Shown here piece after piece: positions 49,578-59,899 of a DNA stretch of 64,000 nt. A program made the position numbers and the translations under genes. The DNA comes from Shewanella dokdonensis (lineage in GTDB: Bacteria; Pseudomonadota; Gammaproteobacteria; Enterobacterales; Shewanellaceae), in assembly GCF_018394335.1 (NCBI RefSeq), contig NZ_CP074572.1:3410001-3474000 (forward strand), read 5' to 3'. Position 1 is the stretch's first letter. Each line of letters starts with the position of its first letter. The notes beneath the pieces were generated by a model that was not told where the DNA came from, ran no database searches, and saw nothing but the letters and a program-made list of their open reading frames with translations.

Positions 49578-49654
49578 GGTGACTGTAGCTCAGTTGGTAG
49601 AGTCCCGGATTGTGATTCCGGTTGTCGTGGGTTCGAGCCCCATCAGTCACCCCA
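49578..49654 (+). tRNA. tRNA-His (anticodon GTG)
   Basis: 77 bases counting the encoded G-1, with encoded CCA. The acceptor GTGACTG-type stem pairs with the CAGTCAC side, the anticodon loop TTGTGAT reads GTG, and the T-arm is GTGGGTTCGAGCCCCAT. It begins 8 bases after tRNA-Arg. Confidence 0.95.
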
Positions 49655-49665
49655 TTATTGATTTT

Positions 49666-49692
49666 AAAAAAGCGACCTTAGGTCGCTTTTTT
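49666..49692 (+). terminator. terminator of the tRNA cluster
   Basis: AAAAAAGCGACC (49666-49677) pairs with GGTCGCTTTTTT (49681-49692) around TTA, directly after tRNA-His. Confidence 0.9.
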
Positions 49693-49716
49693 ATGACTTT
49701 TCCGGGCCAATGTGGC

Positions 49717-49745
49717 TCGACTCAGTAGATAACCATCGATATAAT
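49717..49745 (+). promoter_or_regulatory. probable tig promoter
   Basis: A perfect TATAAT (49740-49745) has TCGACT (49717-49722, 4 of 6 to TTGACA) 17 bases upstream. It would give a tig leader of about 150 bases. Confidence 0.55.
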
Positions 49746-49899
49746 GCTGCGTCTTGATAACTATGAACATTGTGCGACCGGAGCCGCAATTCAGTTGTGA
49801 TAGGCATTCCAGTCAAATACAAGATCAAGAGACGAATACCTGAATAGTTGAATGAGTTCGGCTATTAAAAGGACGTTAGACACATTTCGAGGTAAAACA

Positions 49900-51203
49900 A
49901 TGCAAGTTTCTGTTGAAACAACCCAAGGCCTGAGCGTCGCCTGACCATTTCTGTTCCTGCCGAGCAGATCGAGAAACTGGTTAAAGACAGTCTGCAACGT
50001 GAAGCCAAGCGCGCCCGTATCCCCGGTTTCCGCCCAGGTAAAGTCCCTGCAAGTGTGATTGAAAAACGTTATGGCAAGGCCATTCGCCAGGACATCACCG
50101 GTGAAGTGATGCAACGTAATTTTGTTGAAGCCATCATCGCTGAGAAGCTGAATCCCGCTGGCGCACCAACACTGGTGCCTGGTGCTAATAATGCAGAGAA
50201 TTTTGAATTTACTGCCACTTTTGAAGTGTATCCAGACGTTGAACTGAAAGGTCTGGATATCATCGAAGTGGAACAGCCTGTGGCCGAAGTGCTGGACGCA
50301 GACGTTGACAACATGATTGAAACCCTGCGCAAGCAGAATGCAACTTATGCTGCGGTAGAACGTGCAGCCGAAGACGGCGACAAAGTGGTTATCAATTTCG
50401 TTGGTAGCATCGACGGTGAAGAATTTGAAGGCGGTAAAGCCGAAGATTTCGAATTGCAGCTCGGTAGTGGCCGCATGATCCCTGGCTTTGAAGAAGGCAT
50501 TAAAGGTCACAAAGCTGGTGAAGAGTTCGACATCGAGGTGAATTTCCCTGAAGAATACCACGCTGAAAACCTCAAGGGTAAAGCGGCTAAATTTGGCATC
50601 ACCCTGAAAGCAGTGAATGGTGCTGAACTGCCAGAAATCAATGACGAATTTGCTAGCCGTTTTGGTATCGCTGAAGGTGGTGTTGACGCCCTGAAAGCGG
50701 AAATCCGTAAGAATATGGAACGTGAACTGCAACAGGCACTGAAAGGCAACGTTAAGGAACAAGTGCTTAATGGCTTGTTAGCGGGTAACGAAGTTGAATT
50801 ACCTAAAGCCTTAGTTGCGGGTGAAGTTGATGCACTGCGTCGTCAGGCGCTGCAACGTTTTGGCGGTAACAATGCACAGATGCCAGAATTACCAGCCGAG
50901 CTGTTCACTGAACAAGCTGAACGCCGGGTAAAAATTGGGCTGTTGCTGGGTGAAGTGATCAGAACTAACGAACTGCAACCTGAAGATGAACGGGTGCAGA
51001 CGCTGATTGCGTCTATGGCTTCTGCTTACGAAGATCCGAAAGAAGTGGTTGAATACTACAACGGCAATAAAGAGCTGATGCAGAGCATGCGTAATCTGGC
51101 TCTGGAAGAACAAGCTGTTGAAGTTATTTTGAAATCTGCCAAAGTGACCGAAAAGTCTGTTGCTTTTGAAGATTTTATGAACAAGGCCGCAAGTCGCGCC
51201 TAA
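49900..51203 (+). CDS. tig: trigger factor, frame break
   Basis: Ribosome-bound chaperone and PPIase, 434 residues when joined (E. coli 432). The N-terminal ribosome-binding domain ends with [14 protein letters not shown], the signature that contacts L23. The FKBP-like domain covers about 150-245 ([20 protein letters not shown]), and the helical chaperone domain completes it. The frame breaks at 49932: one more G gives [17 protein letters not shown] 49900 follows GAGGTAAAACA. First of the tig-clpP-clpX-lon protein-quality block. Confidence 0.95.
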
Positions 51204-51240
51204 GCTAGGCTTGACTTGTTAAGCCGTTAGCCATTTATAA

Positions 51241-51277
51241 TGGCCCGTATGAGGTCCCTCATGCGGGCCATTTTTTT
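51241..51277 (+). terminator. tig terminator
   Basis: TGGCCCGTATGAGG (51241-51254) pairs with CCTCATGCGGGCCA (51257-51270), including one T-G pair, followed by seven T. Confidence 0.9.
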
Positions 51278-51294
51278 ATCAGGGAATATCAGGA

Positions 51295-51906
51295 ATGCAC
51301 AAAGCACCGGAATCCATTATGAATGCGTTGATCCCTATGGTGGTAGAACAAACCGCCAAAGGTGAACGTTCTTACGACATTTATTCTCGTTTATTGAAAG
51401 AGCGAGTGATTTTTCTGGTCGGTCAGGTTGAAGAGCATATGGCTAATCTGATCGTGGCCCAGTTGCTGTTTCTCGAATCGGAAAATCCTGATAAAGAGAT
51501 CTCCCTCTATATTAATTCTCCTGGGGGTTCAGTAACGGCTGGCATGGCTATCTATGACACCATGCAGTTCATCAAACCGGATGTCAGCACGGTATGTATT
51601 GGTCAGGCTGCCAGTATGGGCGCGTTTTTGTTGGCGGGCGGTGCTCAAGGTAAACGCCATTGTTTGCCTAATGCGCGGGTGATGATCCATCAACCGTTGG
51701 GTGGTTTTCAGGGACAGGCATCCGATATCGCCATTCATGCACAGGAAATTCTGGGCATTAAGAGCAAGTTGAATCAGATCCTGTCGGAACACACAGGCCA
51801 ACCACTGGAAGTGATTGAACGTGATACTGACCGAGACAATTTTATGAGCGCCACTCAGGCAATGGAATATGGGTTGGTGGACTCTGTTATCAGTAAACGA
51901 GACTGA
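51295..51906 (+). CDS. clpP: ATP-dependent Clp protease proteolytic subunit
   Basis: Serine protease that forms the tetradecameric chamber fed by ClpX or ClpA. It is 203 residues, including a short propeptide. The catalytic Ser107 lies in [11 protein letters not shown] and His132 in [12 protein letters not shown]; the Asp is in DTDRDNF near 181. [10 protein letters not shown] and the rest are fully family-like. AGGAATGC-type spacing before ATG 51295 is adequate; ATG 51319 is a later alternative. Intact. Confidence 0.97.
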   Translation: MHKAPESIMNALIPMVVEQTAKGERSYDIYSRLLKERVIFLVGQVEEHMANLIVAQLLFLESENPDKEISLYINSPGGSVTAGMAIYDTMQFIKPDVSTVCIGQAASMGAFLLAGGAQGKRHCLPNARVMIHQPLGGFQGQASDIAIHAQEILGIKSKLNQILSEHTGQPLEVIERDTDRDNFMSATQAMEYGLVDSVISKRD

Positions 51907-52005
51907 TATATAAAGCTTTAGGCTGAATTTTGCTGCATGCTGGGCTATGCTCAAAGGGTAGCTAAAAGCAGTGTGACAGATGGACACTGCAGACGAGGAA
52001 AAGTG

Positions 52006-53286
52006 ATGGGTGACAATAAAGGCAACGGCGATAACGGGAAACTGCTGTATTGCTCTTTCTGCGGAAAGAGTCAGCATGAGGTGCGTAAACTTATTGCCGG
52101 TCCTTCCGTTTATGTATGTGATGAATGCGTTGAGTTATGCAACGACATTATTCGGGAAGAGATAAAGGATATCTCGCCGAAGAGAGATCACGATAAATTA
52201 CCAACGCCACACGAGTTGCGGGCGCATCTGGACGATTATGTTATCGGGCAGGAGCAGGCAAAAAAAGTGCTGTCTGTTGCGGTATACAACCACTACAAGC
52301 GTCTGAAGCACTCAGTACCTAAAGATGGCGTTGAACTCGGCAAGAGTAATATTCTGCTGATAGGTCCTACCGGTAGTGGTAAAACCTTATTGGCAGAAAC
52401 ACTGGCGCGTTTTCTGGATGTGCCCTTTACCATGGCTGACGCCACCACATTGACTGAAGCCGGTTATGTGGGTGAAGACGTTGAAAACATCATTCAGAAA
52501 CTGCTGCAGAAGTGTGATTATGATGTGGAAAAGGCACAGCGCGGCATTGTTTATATTGATGAAATAGACAAAATCAGCCGTAAGTCTGACAACCCATCTA
52601 TCACTCGTGACGTTTCCGGTGAAGGCGTACAGCAAGCGTTGTTGAAGTTAATTGAAGGCACCGTTGCTGCCGTACCACCACAAGGCGGGCGCAAACATCC
52701 GCAACAGGAATTTTTGCAGGTTGATACCTCTCGTATCCTGTTTATTTGTGGTGGAGCGTTTGCTGGGTTGGAAAAGGTTATCGAACAGCGCTCCCACGTT
52801 GGTAGTGGCATAGGTTTTGGTGCCCAAGTGAAAGGTCTGGCTGATAAGAAAAATATCAGCGACACCTTGTTGGATGTTGAACCTGAAGATTTGGTCAAAT
52901 ACGGGCTGATCCCCGAATTTATTGGCCGTTTGCCAGTGGTTGCTACCTTGTCTGAACTGGATGAAGCCGCTTTAGTGCAAATTCTGTCAGAGCCGAAGAA
53001 TGCCATTACCAAACAGTTTGCCACCTTGTTTGAGATGGAAAATGTTGAACTGGAATTTCGCGAAGATGCCTTGAAAGCCATCGCCCAGAAAGCTATGGCG
53101 AGAAAGACTGGGGCTCGAGGCTTACGGTCAATTGTGGAAGGCATCTTGCTGGATACCATGTATGACCTGCCGTCATTAAAGAGTGTCGCTAAGGTGGTAG
53201 TCGATGAATCTGTGGTGAAAGGTGAGTCTGCTCCTATCCTGATTTATGAAAGTAGTGAATCTCAAGCCGCATCGGGTGAACACTAA
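52006..53286 (+). CDS. clpX: ATP-dependent Clp protease ATP-binding subunit ClpX
   Basis: AAA+ unfoldase that delivers substrates to ClpP; 426 residues. It has an N-terminal zinc-binding domain ([17 protein letters not shown] and [11 protein letters not shown]), Walker A in [10 protein letters not shown], Walker B in [10 protein letters not shown], the pore-loop region and a ClpP-docking segment IGFGAQV. ATG 52006 follows GAGGAAAAGTG; the open frame upstream has no similarity. 99 bases after clpP, likely co-transcribed. Intact. Confidence 0.97.
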   Translation: MGDNKGNGDNGKLLYCSFCGKSQHEVRKLIAGPSVYVCDECVELCNDIIREEIKDISPKRDHDKLPTPHELRAHLDDYVIGQEQAKKVLSVAVYNHYKRLKHSVPKDGVELGKSNILLIGPTGSGKTLLAETLARFLDVPFTMADATTLTEAGYVGEDVENIIQKLLQKCDYDVEKAQRGIVYIDEIDKISRKSDNPSITRDVSGEGVQQALLKLIEGTVAAVPPQGGRKHPQQEFLQVDTSRILFICGGAFAGLEKVIEQRSHVGSGIGFGAQVKGLADKKNISDTLLDVEPEDLVKYGLIPEFIGRLPVVATLSELDEAALVQILSEPKNAITKQFATLFEMENVELEFREDALKAIAQKAMARKTGARGLRSIVEGILLDTMYDLPSLKSVAKVVVDESVVKGESAPILIYESSESQAASGEH

Positions 53287-53314
53287 ATAAGCATGTGTTT
53301 ATCATCATAAAAAT

Positions 53315-53340
53315 AAAGGAGTCCTAGTGACTCCTTTTTT
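53315..53340 (+). terminator. clpX terminator
   Basis: AAAGGAGTC (53315-53323) pairs with GACTCCTTT (53329-53337) around CTAGT, followed by T. 28 bases after the clpX stop. Confidence 0.88.
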
Positions 53341-53350
53341 ATAATAGCCA

Positions 53351-53377
53351 TTGAAAGCCATAAACACGCCCCAATAT
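53351..53377 (+). promoter_or_regulatory. sigma-32 heat-shock promoter of lon
   Basis: TTGAAA (53351-53356) and CCCCAATAT (53369-53377) are separated by 12 bases, matching the sigma-32 consensus CTTGAAA and CCCCATNT. About 40 bases before the lon ATG. Lon is a heat-shock protein in related bacteria. Confidence 0.75.
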
Positions 53378-53415
53378 ACTCACAGTAATACACTTAACTG
53401 AAACGGAATCGAACT

Positions 53416-55773
53416 ATGACCATAGAGCGTGAAGCGCGAATCGAATTACCCGTGCTGCCACTGAGAGATGTGGTGGTATATCCCCATATGGTAATTCCGT
53501 TATTCGTCGGACGAGAAAAGTCCATCCGTTGTTTGGAATCAGCAATGGCGCAGGATAAGCAGATTATCCTGGTGGCTCAGCGCGATGCCGATCTCGATGA
53601 ACCAACCGCCGATGATATTTTTGATGTGGGCACTGTGGCCACTATCTTGCAGTTGTTAAAGTTGCCTGACGGTACTGTTAAAGTGCTGGTCGAAGGCGGC
53701 CGCCGCGCTAAGCTAGAGCGTTACATTCAGGAAGACGAATTCTTTATTGCTTCGGCGTATTACCTGGAATCTGAACCGCTGGAAGAGCGCGAAGAAGAAG
53801 TGCTGGTGCGCAGTGCTATCGGTCAGTTCGAAGGTTATATCAAACTCAACAAGAAAATTCCGCCAGAAGTGCTGACTTCACTTAGCGGTATCGAAGAGGC
53901 TGACCGACTGGCTGATACCATGGCAGCACATATGCCATTGAAACTGCAAGATAAGCAAGCCGTGCTGGAGATGGTTAACGTCGGTGAGCGGCTGGAATAT
54001 CTGATGGCCACCATGGAGTCGGAAATTGACCTGCTACAGGTGGAAAAACGCATCCGCTCCCGGGTCAAAAAACAGATGGAAAAAAGCCAGCGTGAGTACT
54101 ATCTGAATGAGCAGATGAAAGCGATTCAGAAGGAGCTTGGCGACCTTGATGAAGGGCATGACGAATTCGAAGTCCTCAGTCGTAAGATTGAAGACGCGGG
54201 CATGCCAGAAGAAGCAAAAGAAAAGGCAACTGCTGAATTAAACAAGCTGCGCATGATGTCGCCCATGTCGGCCGAAGCCACAGTCGTGCGCAGTTATGTG
54301 GACTGGATGACTTCCGTCCCTTGGAAACAGCGCTCTAAGATAAAACGCGATCTTTCCAAAGCGGAAGTGGTTTTAGATACCGATCATTACGGTCTGGAAA
54401 AGGTTAAAGAACGTATTTTGGAATATCTGGCGGTACAGAGCCGGGTAAAACAACTTAAAGGCCCCATCCTGTGTTTGGTTGGCCCGCCAGGGGTTGGTAA
54501 GACTTCACTGGGACAATCTATCGCCAAGGCAACCGGTCGTAAGTACGTGCGTGTAGCTTTGGGTGGCGTGCGCGATGAAGCCGAAATCCGCGGGCATCGC
54601 CGTACTTATATTGGTTCTATGCCCGGCAAGATCATCCAGAAAATGTCAAAAGTGGGCGTGAAAAATCCGCTGTTCCTGCTCGATGAAATCGACAAGATGA
54701 GTTCAGATATGCGCGGTGATCCGGCTTCTGCATTGCTGGAGGTTTTGGATCCTGAACAGAACTCAACTTTCAATGATCATTACTTGGAAGTGGATTATGA
54801 CCTGTCAGATGTGATGTTTGTGGCAACGTCTAACTCCATGAATATTCCAGGGCCGTTGCTGGATCGTATGGAAGTCATTCGTCTATCCGGTTATACCGAA
54901 GACGAGAAGCTCAACATTGCCAAACAACATCTGTTACCCAAACAGGTTGAGCGTAACGGCCTGAAGCCAAACGAGATCAATATTGAAGATAGCGCCATTG
55001 TGGGCATTATCCGCTATTACACCCGTGAAGCTGGGGTGCGTGCGTTAGAGCGTGAATTGTCCAAAATTTGCCGTAAAGTCGTGAAGCAAATAATGCTTGA
55101 TAAGAACATCAAGCATGTGGATGTTAACCAGGATAACCTCAAGTCCTTCCTTGGTGTGCAGCGCTTCGATTACGGTAAAGCCGAGTCGCATAATCAGGTT
55201 GGACAAGTGACGGGTCTGGCGTGGACCGAAGTTGGCGGTGATTTACTGACCATCGAAGCCACTTCGGTACCGGGCAAGGGCAAGCTGACTTACACAGGTT
55301 CTCTGGGTGATGTCATGCAGGAATCCATTCAGGCAGCACTTACCGTGGTGCGGGCGCGTTCTGAGCAATTGGGGATTAATCCCGATTTCTATGAGAAACG
55401 CGATATCCACGTGCATGTGCCAGAAGGGGCAACGCCGAAAGATGGGCCATCGGCTGGTGCCGCAATGTGTACTGCGTTAGTGTCCAGTTTGACAGGGAAT
55501 CCAGTACGAGCCGATGTGGCAATGACTGGCGAAATCACCTTGCGTGGTGAAGTGTTGCCCATCGGTGGCCTCAAAGAGAAGCTGCTGGCTGCCCACCGCG
55601 GTGGTATCAAGTTGGTACTGATCCCCAAAGAGAACGAACGCGATTTGGAAGAAATTCCCGCAAACGTTGTCGCAGATTTGGCGATAAAACCTGTACGCTG
55701 GATTGACGAAGTGCTGAAATTAGCACTGGAAAGACCTGTTGAAGGCTTTGAAGTTGTAAAAAATATGGTCTGA
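53416..55773 (+). CDS. lon: ATP-dependent protease Lon
   Basis: Homohexameric cytoplasmic AAA+ protease, 785 residues (E. coli 784). The N-terminal substrate-binding domain starts [20 protein letters not shown]. Walker A is [16 protein letters not shown], Walker [10 protein letters not shown]. The C-terminal protease domain has the catalytic Ser679 in DGPSAGAAM and Lys722 in [14 protein letters not shown], at the E. coli positions. It has its own sigma-32-type promoter behind the clpX terminator. Intact. Confidence 0.98.
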   Translation: MTIEREARIELPVLPLRDVVVYPHMVIPLFVGREKSIRCLESAMAQDKQIILVAQRDADLDEPTADDIFDVGTVATILQLLKLPDGTVKVLVEGGRRAKLERYIQEDEFFIASAYYLESEPLEEREEEVLVRSAIGQFEGYIKLNKKIPPEVLTSLSGIEEADRLADTMAAHMPLKLQDKQAVLEMVNVGERLEYLMATMESEIDLLQVEKRIRSRVKKQMEKSQREYYLNEQMKAIQKELGDLDEGHDEFEVLSRKIEDAGMPEEAKEKATAELNKLRMMSPMSAEATVVRSYVDWMTSVPWKQRSKIKRDLSKAEVVLDTDHYGLEKVKERILEYLAVQSRVKQLKGPILCLVGPPGVGKTSLGQSIAKATGRKYVRVALGGVRDEAEIRGHRRTYIGSMPGKIIQKMSKVGVKNPLFLLDEIDKMSSDMRGDPASALLEVLDPEQNSTFNDHYLEVDYDLSDVMFVATSNSMNIPGPLLDRMEVIRLSGYTEDEKLNIAKQHLLPKQVERNGLKPNEINIEDSAIVGIIRYYTREAGVRALERELSKICRKVVKQIMLDKNIKHVDVNQDNLKSFLGVQRFDYGKAESHNQVGQVTGLAWTEVGGDLLTIEATSVPGKGKLTYTGSLGDVMQESIQAALTVVRARSEQLGINPDFYEKRDIHVHVPEGATPKDGPSAGAAMCTALVSSLTGNPVRADVAMTGEITLRGEVLPIGGLKEKLLAAHRGGIKLVLIPKENERDLEEIPANVVADLAIKPVRWIDEVLKLALERPVEGFEVVKNMV

Positions 55774-55934
55774 CGCAAAAAATTGCCCAGCCATTTGAAA
55801 AAAATGAAAAAAGGTGCTTAACAAAGTCTCGAGCTGTGGTAGCCTAGGTTCGTAGAGAGCCAGTCGCTTCAATCCCTTGGAGTGCCTGGCTTTGAGCTGT
55901 ATCCGATTTCATAATTTTGGTTTTCCTACGGGGC

Positions 55935-55963
55935 TTGAACTTTCAAATCAAGCTTGTTATAAA
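55935..55963 (+). promoter_or_regulatory. sigma-70 promoter of hupB
   Basis: TTGAAC (55935-55940) and TATAAA (55958-55963) are exactly 17 bases apart, about 65 bases upstream of the hupB start codon. Close to consensus, as expected for an abundant nucleoid protein. Confidence 0.75.
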
Positions 55964-56030
55964 AGCCTCCGCAGACCGCTCTAGATAAGGACTTGGTTGC
56001 GGCGCATAAAATTACATTCAAGGGGATGAC

Positions 56031-56303
56031 ATGAACAAATCTGAACTAATCGAGAAAATCGCTTCTGGTGCTGATATTTCCAAAGCCGCTGCTGGCCGTG
56101 CACTGGATTCCTTTATCGCTGCTGTGACCGAAGGTCTGAAAGACGGCGAAAAGATTTCTCTTGTTGGTTTCGGTACTTTTGAAGTACGTGAGCGCGCTGA
56201 GCGTACTGGTCGCAACCCACAGACTGGGAAAGAGATCAAAATTGCAGCCGCTAAAATTCCTGCTTTCAAAGCAGGCAAGGCTCTGAAGGACGCAGTAAAC
56301 TAA
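56031..56303 (+). CDS. hupB: DNA-binding protein HU-beta
   Basis: Histone-like nucleoid protein, 90 residues. It starts [20 protein letters not shown] and has the DNA-binding arm with [20 protein letters not shown] and [18 protein letters not shown], the HU signature. The position after lon and before ppiD is the usual one for hupB in gammaproteobacteria. AAGGGGATGAC precedes the ATG. Intact. Confidence 0.97.
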   Translation: MNKSELIEKIASGADISKAAAGRALDSFIAAVTEGLKDGEKISLVGFGTFEVRERAERTGRNPQTGKEIKIAAAKIPAFKAGKALKDAVN

Positions 56304-56338
56304 TTTGTCATAGCGGCCTTTGTAAGGCTTCTGTAATC

Positions 56339-56364
56339 AGCACTGCAATACGCGGTGCTTTTTA
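56339..56364 (+). terminator. hupB terminator
   Basis: AGCACTGC (56339-56346) pairs with GCGGTGCT (56352-56359), including one T-G pair, and five T in total follow. 36 bases after the hupB stop. Confidence 0.75.
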
Positions 56365-56486
56365 CGGACTGAAGGACAGCGAGTTTATCTCCTGCCCGGA
56401 GTGTTATGAGGCTGGTACAGCGTCTCTCGATACACTCCAATCATCATTACAGATAGGCGCATCCCTTCAGTGATGCGTCTTTTTTA
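56365..56486 (+). ncRNA. candidate structured small RNA or leader between two terminators
   Basis: The interval after the hupB terminator ends in a second terminator, AGGCGCATC (56455-56463) with GATGCGTCT (56472-56480) and a T tract. Before it, GGAGTGT (56398-56404) can pair with ACACTCC (56432-56438), with extra inner pairing. No open frame is seen. It could be a small RNA, a processed hupB 3' end, or an attenuated ppiD leader. I found no promoter. Confidence 0.35.
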
Positions 56487-56513
56487 GAATTTATCGCATA
56501 AGCGAGACCACTG

Positions 56514-58369
56514 ATGTTAGATAAAATCCGCGACGGAGCACAAAGCGCCATTGCCAAAATCATTTTGGTACTGGTGATCCTGTCTTTTGCGTTTGCCGGT
56601 GTTAGCAGTTATTTAGGCCGCTCATCACAGTCGGCTGCTGCAACGGTTAACGGTGAAGATATATCTCAGACCGAGCTGGAACAGGCTTATCAGAATGAAA
56701 AAATCGTCTCCAGCAACAGTTGGGTGACATGTTTGATGCGCTGTCCGGCAACGACGCTTACCTGACCAATGTCAAACAAGGCGTATTGCAGCGACTGATT
56801 GCACAGCGACTATTGGATCAGGCTGCCAAAGAATTAGGCCTGCGAGTCTCAGACGAACAGATTAAAGCATCGATTCGCAACGAACCCGCATTCCAAGTAG
56901 ATGGTCAGTTCAATAATGATCGATACCTGGCGTTGTTACAGCAATTAGGCTTCACACCATCAAGTTTTCGCGAAACCATGCGGGCAGACATGAGCCGTAG
57001 TCAGCTGATTAATGCGCTTATTGGCAGTGAATTTGTATTAAAGGGTGAGGCTAGCCAACTGGCTAAATTGCAAGCTCAGACACGCGATATCCGCTTGTTA
57101 AAAGTTGACTCAGCGCCATTCATCGGTGACGTAAAAGTTACCGCTGATGAACTGAAACAATTCTACGATGCCAATCCTGACCAGTTCCAACGGCCAGAAA
57201 TGGTGAGTTTGGAGTATGTTGAGTTAAGTGCGAAGGCGTTGGCTGATAACATTAATGTCAGCGACGCCGATGCGCATACCTACTACGACGAACATAAATC
57301 CGAGTACAAAACGGTCGAAAAACGTCTTGCCGCACATATTCTGATCACCGGTGATGACGCAGCGGCTAAAGCGAAAGCTGAAGATATCCATAAGCAACTG
57401 CAAAATGGGGCAGATTTCGCGGCACTGGCTAAACAGGATTCTAAAGATACCCTGAGTGCTGAAAAGGGCGGCGAATTAGGTTGGTTTGAACCTGGCGTAA
57501 TGGATCCAGAATTTGATAAAGCACTGTTTGCCCTTAACAAGGGTGAATATTCTGATGTAGTGCAAACTTCCTATGGTTTCCACATCATTAAAGTGCTGGA
57601 TATCCAACCCAGTGTTGTTGCGGCCTTTGCAGATGTTAAAACCAAAATCTTAGATAAGCTGAAGATGGACAAGGCGGTTAGCCAGTTCTATGGCTTGCAG
57701 CAGAAATTGGCCGATACCAGTTACGAAGTGCCTGATACCCTTGCTGATGCGGCGAAAGCTATTAATGCAACGGTTAAGTCCACTGAACTGTTTAGCCGTG
57801 ATTCAGCCCCAGCGCCGTTTAACGAGCCGGCTATTTTGAAAGCAGCTTTCTCCGGCGATGTACTGTCAGGTATGAACAGTAATGTGCTGGATGTTGGTAG
57901 CAACGATGTGATGGTAGTGCGCCTTAAGAAACATCAACCCGCAGGCTTGATGGCATTCGATGACGTGAAAGCCGATATCGAGAAACGCTTGCAACAGCAG
58001 AAGGCGAATGAGCTAGCGAAAGCTAAAGCTGATACGCTGAAAGACAAGCTACAGCAAGGGGCTAGCGACTTGGCGCTGGAAAGCCATTTGGCCGTAACTC
58101 GCACCGCCCATGATGTTGATCCGGCGGTGGTAGCAAAAGCGTTTGAAATGGCAAAAACCGCTGATGCGTTGAGTGTTGATACTGTCGCGTTAGCCAAAGG
58201 TTATGCGGTGGTGGTGTTGGATCAAATCCACAACGTCGAGACTGTTCCTGCCGACCAGCTAACCGCAGTACAGCAACGTTTGTCTAGCCAATACAGTGAA
58301 GCCGATTACCGTGCACTGGTAGAATTACTGAAGGCAAAAGCAGACATAAGCTACCATAGTGCTAATTAA
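56514..58369 (+). CDS. ppiD: periplasmic folding chaperone PpiD, frame break
   Basis: Inner-membrane-anchored, periplasmic SurA-like chaperone with one parvulin domain; 618 residues when joined (E. coli 623). MLDKIRDGAQSAIAKIILVL with one helix to about residue 35 is the anchor. The SurA_N-like part follows, and the parvulin domain is at about 265-360 (AAHILITGDDAAAK, GGELGWFEPGVMDPEFDKAL, YGFHIIKVLD). The frame breaks at the A-run 56698-56703: a seventh A gives YQNEKNRLQQQLGDMFDAL. Placed directly downstream of hupB as in relatives. Confidence 0.93.
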
Positions 58370-58425
58370 GCGTTGCTCAGCTCCCGCCACTGATAAGCAG
58401 TGGTACAGCTATCGAGTCTAAACCC

Positions 58426-58456
58426 TGACCCCAGCAGTTGCTGGGGTCATTTTTTT
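58426..58456 (+). terminator. ppiD terminator
   Basis: TGACCCCAGCA (58426-58436) pairs perfectly with TGCTGGGGTCA (58439-58449), followed by seven T. Confidence 0.9.
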
Positions 58457-58556
58457 GCACCAGTCGCATCCAGTCGGTGAGCATGCCCGCCAGCGTAAGC
58501 CATATCCTAAGCAACCCTGCTTAATTGCATCATTACTGAATGAACACCACTAAAAG

Positions 58557-59899
58557 TTATTCTGCGGCTTTGCTCAAACGGCGACTGAGGGCACTTTGGG
58601 TGATCCCCAATAATTTTGCGGCGGCACTCTGATTATTGTTGGTACGGATCAGTGCCTCATGAATAAGTTGCTGCGTGGCTTCGCTGATGGTGGGCAAGTT
58701 TTCTGGGAAGTTCAGGCGCTGCGTTAACGGTAACTGCGTTGCTTGTTCTAGTACTTGGAAAAAGGTGCCATGGCGAGTTCACCGCCATTACTGGCATTGA
58801 CGGCACTGTAAACCAAGGATTTCAGCTCACTGATATTGCCCGGAAACTGATAGCGCTCTAAGCGCTGTGCCAAATCGTGTGGTAATGCCAGATAATCGCG
58901 GCCTTGGGCGTGGCAGGCTTGCTCGGTGAAGTGCTGTAATAACAACCCAATATCCGCTTGACGCTCCCGTAGTGGCGGCAGTTTTATCCGCTGCGGCCGT
59001 AGCGTGTAGATTAACCCTTGGGAAAACTCCTGCTGTTCTAGTTGCTCTAGCGCTTGATGACTACTGAATACCAGACGACATTCCAGGGCTTTTTCTCGTA
59101 ATGAACCACGTGGGAAATAGCGCTTAAGCTGGCATAATCGGGTCAACAGGGTTTGGATTTGTGGCAGCGCGGTCTCAAGTTGCGTGAGTAGCAGCATACC
59201 TTTATCGGCCGCCTGTAATAGACCCGGCTGCGTGGTATCGCCAAACAGTTTTTGCTCCAATTGTGTCAGTGTTAACTCTGCCAAAGACAGTTCCAGTAAT
59301 GGCATTTCTGGACAGAACAACTGTTGCAGTGCTTGGCAGAACAGGTGCTTCCCGGTTCCAGTTTCACCCTCTAACAGTATGGGTTCATTACTATCACCAA
59401 GTGTTGCGGCATAGCTGAAGCAATCATGCATTTTGACGTCTGTTGTCAACACCTCGCTAAAAGCGCTCAGACTACGACGATTGAAAAAACCATCCTTGAT
59501 GCGGTGATAGCTGCGTTCCAGCGTGATCACTTCCAGCGCGCGACGGACACACAATAACAGTTGCTCCGTGGAACTGGTTTTAGCAATGAAATCATAAGCC
59601 CCTTGCTTCATACATTCCACGGCGACCTCGGTTTCATTAAGTCCGGTCACCACAATGACTCTGACATATGGCGTGTGTTCGCGAATGTCCCGCAGCAGTT
59701 GGCGACCGTCGAGATAAGGCATATTCAAATCGAGCAGTACCAACGCAATATCCAGATCGCGAATGAGTTGCAGCGCCTGGCGGCTGTTTTCGCAGGTATG
59801 GGTCTGAGCCTCGGGAATATGGCGATTGAGTACCATGGCAATGGTGCGTAACCAGCGGGTTTCATCATCGATCACTAGAATGTTGCGACATAGTTTCAT
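58557..59899 (-). CDS. NtrC-like response regulator with degenerate AAA+ domain, frame break
   Basis: About 447 residues when joined. The receiver (1-120) has ILVIDDETRW, the phospho-Asp in LVLLDLNMPYLDG, the Thr in VVTGLNE and the Lys in DFIAKTSS. The AAA+ region keeps Walker A (EGETGTGKHLF) but lacks the GAFTGA loop, the Walker B acids (GMLLLTQLE) and the usual Arg in the GNxREL position (GNISELK). A Fis-type HTH ends it (NNNQSAAAKLLGITQSALSR). That HTH is reached only after adding one base in plus-strand A-run 58759-58763. The start codon overlaps the kinase stop (ATGA); CAGGAG precedes it. Presumed to control the adjacent dehydrogenase genes. Confidence 0.85.

Noticed and set aside
49791..50762. 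A 323-codon open frame on the minus strand
   Set aside because: It lies antisense to the intact-family trigger factor gene, is rich in Phe/His typical of a reverse-frame shadow, and has no family features.
56698..56703. Programmed ribosomal frameshifting at A-runs (ppiD, pstB, ybiT, thiolase)
   Set aside because: No consistent slippery heptamer, and A, T, G and C runs are all affected, across more than 20 unrelated genes; sequencing error explains all more simply.
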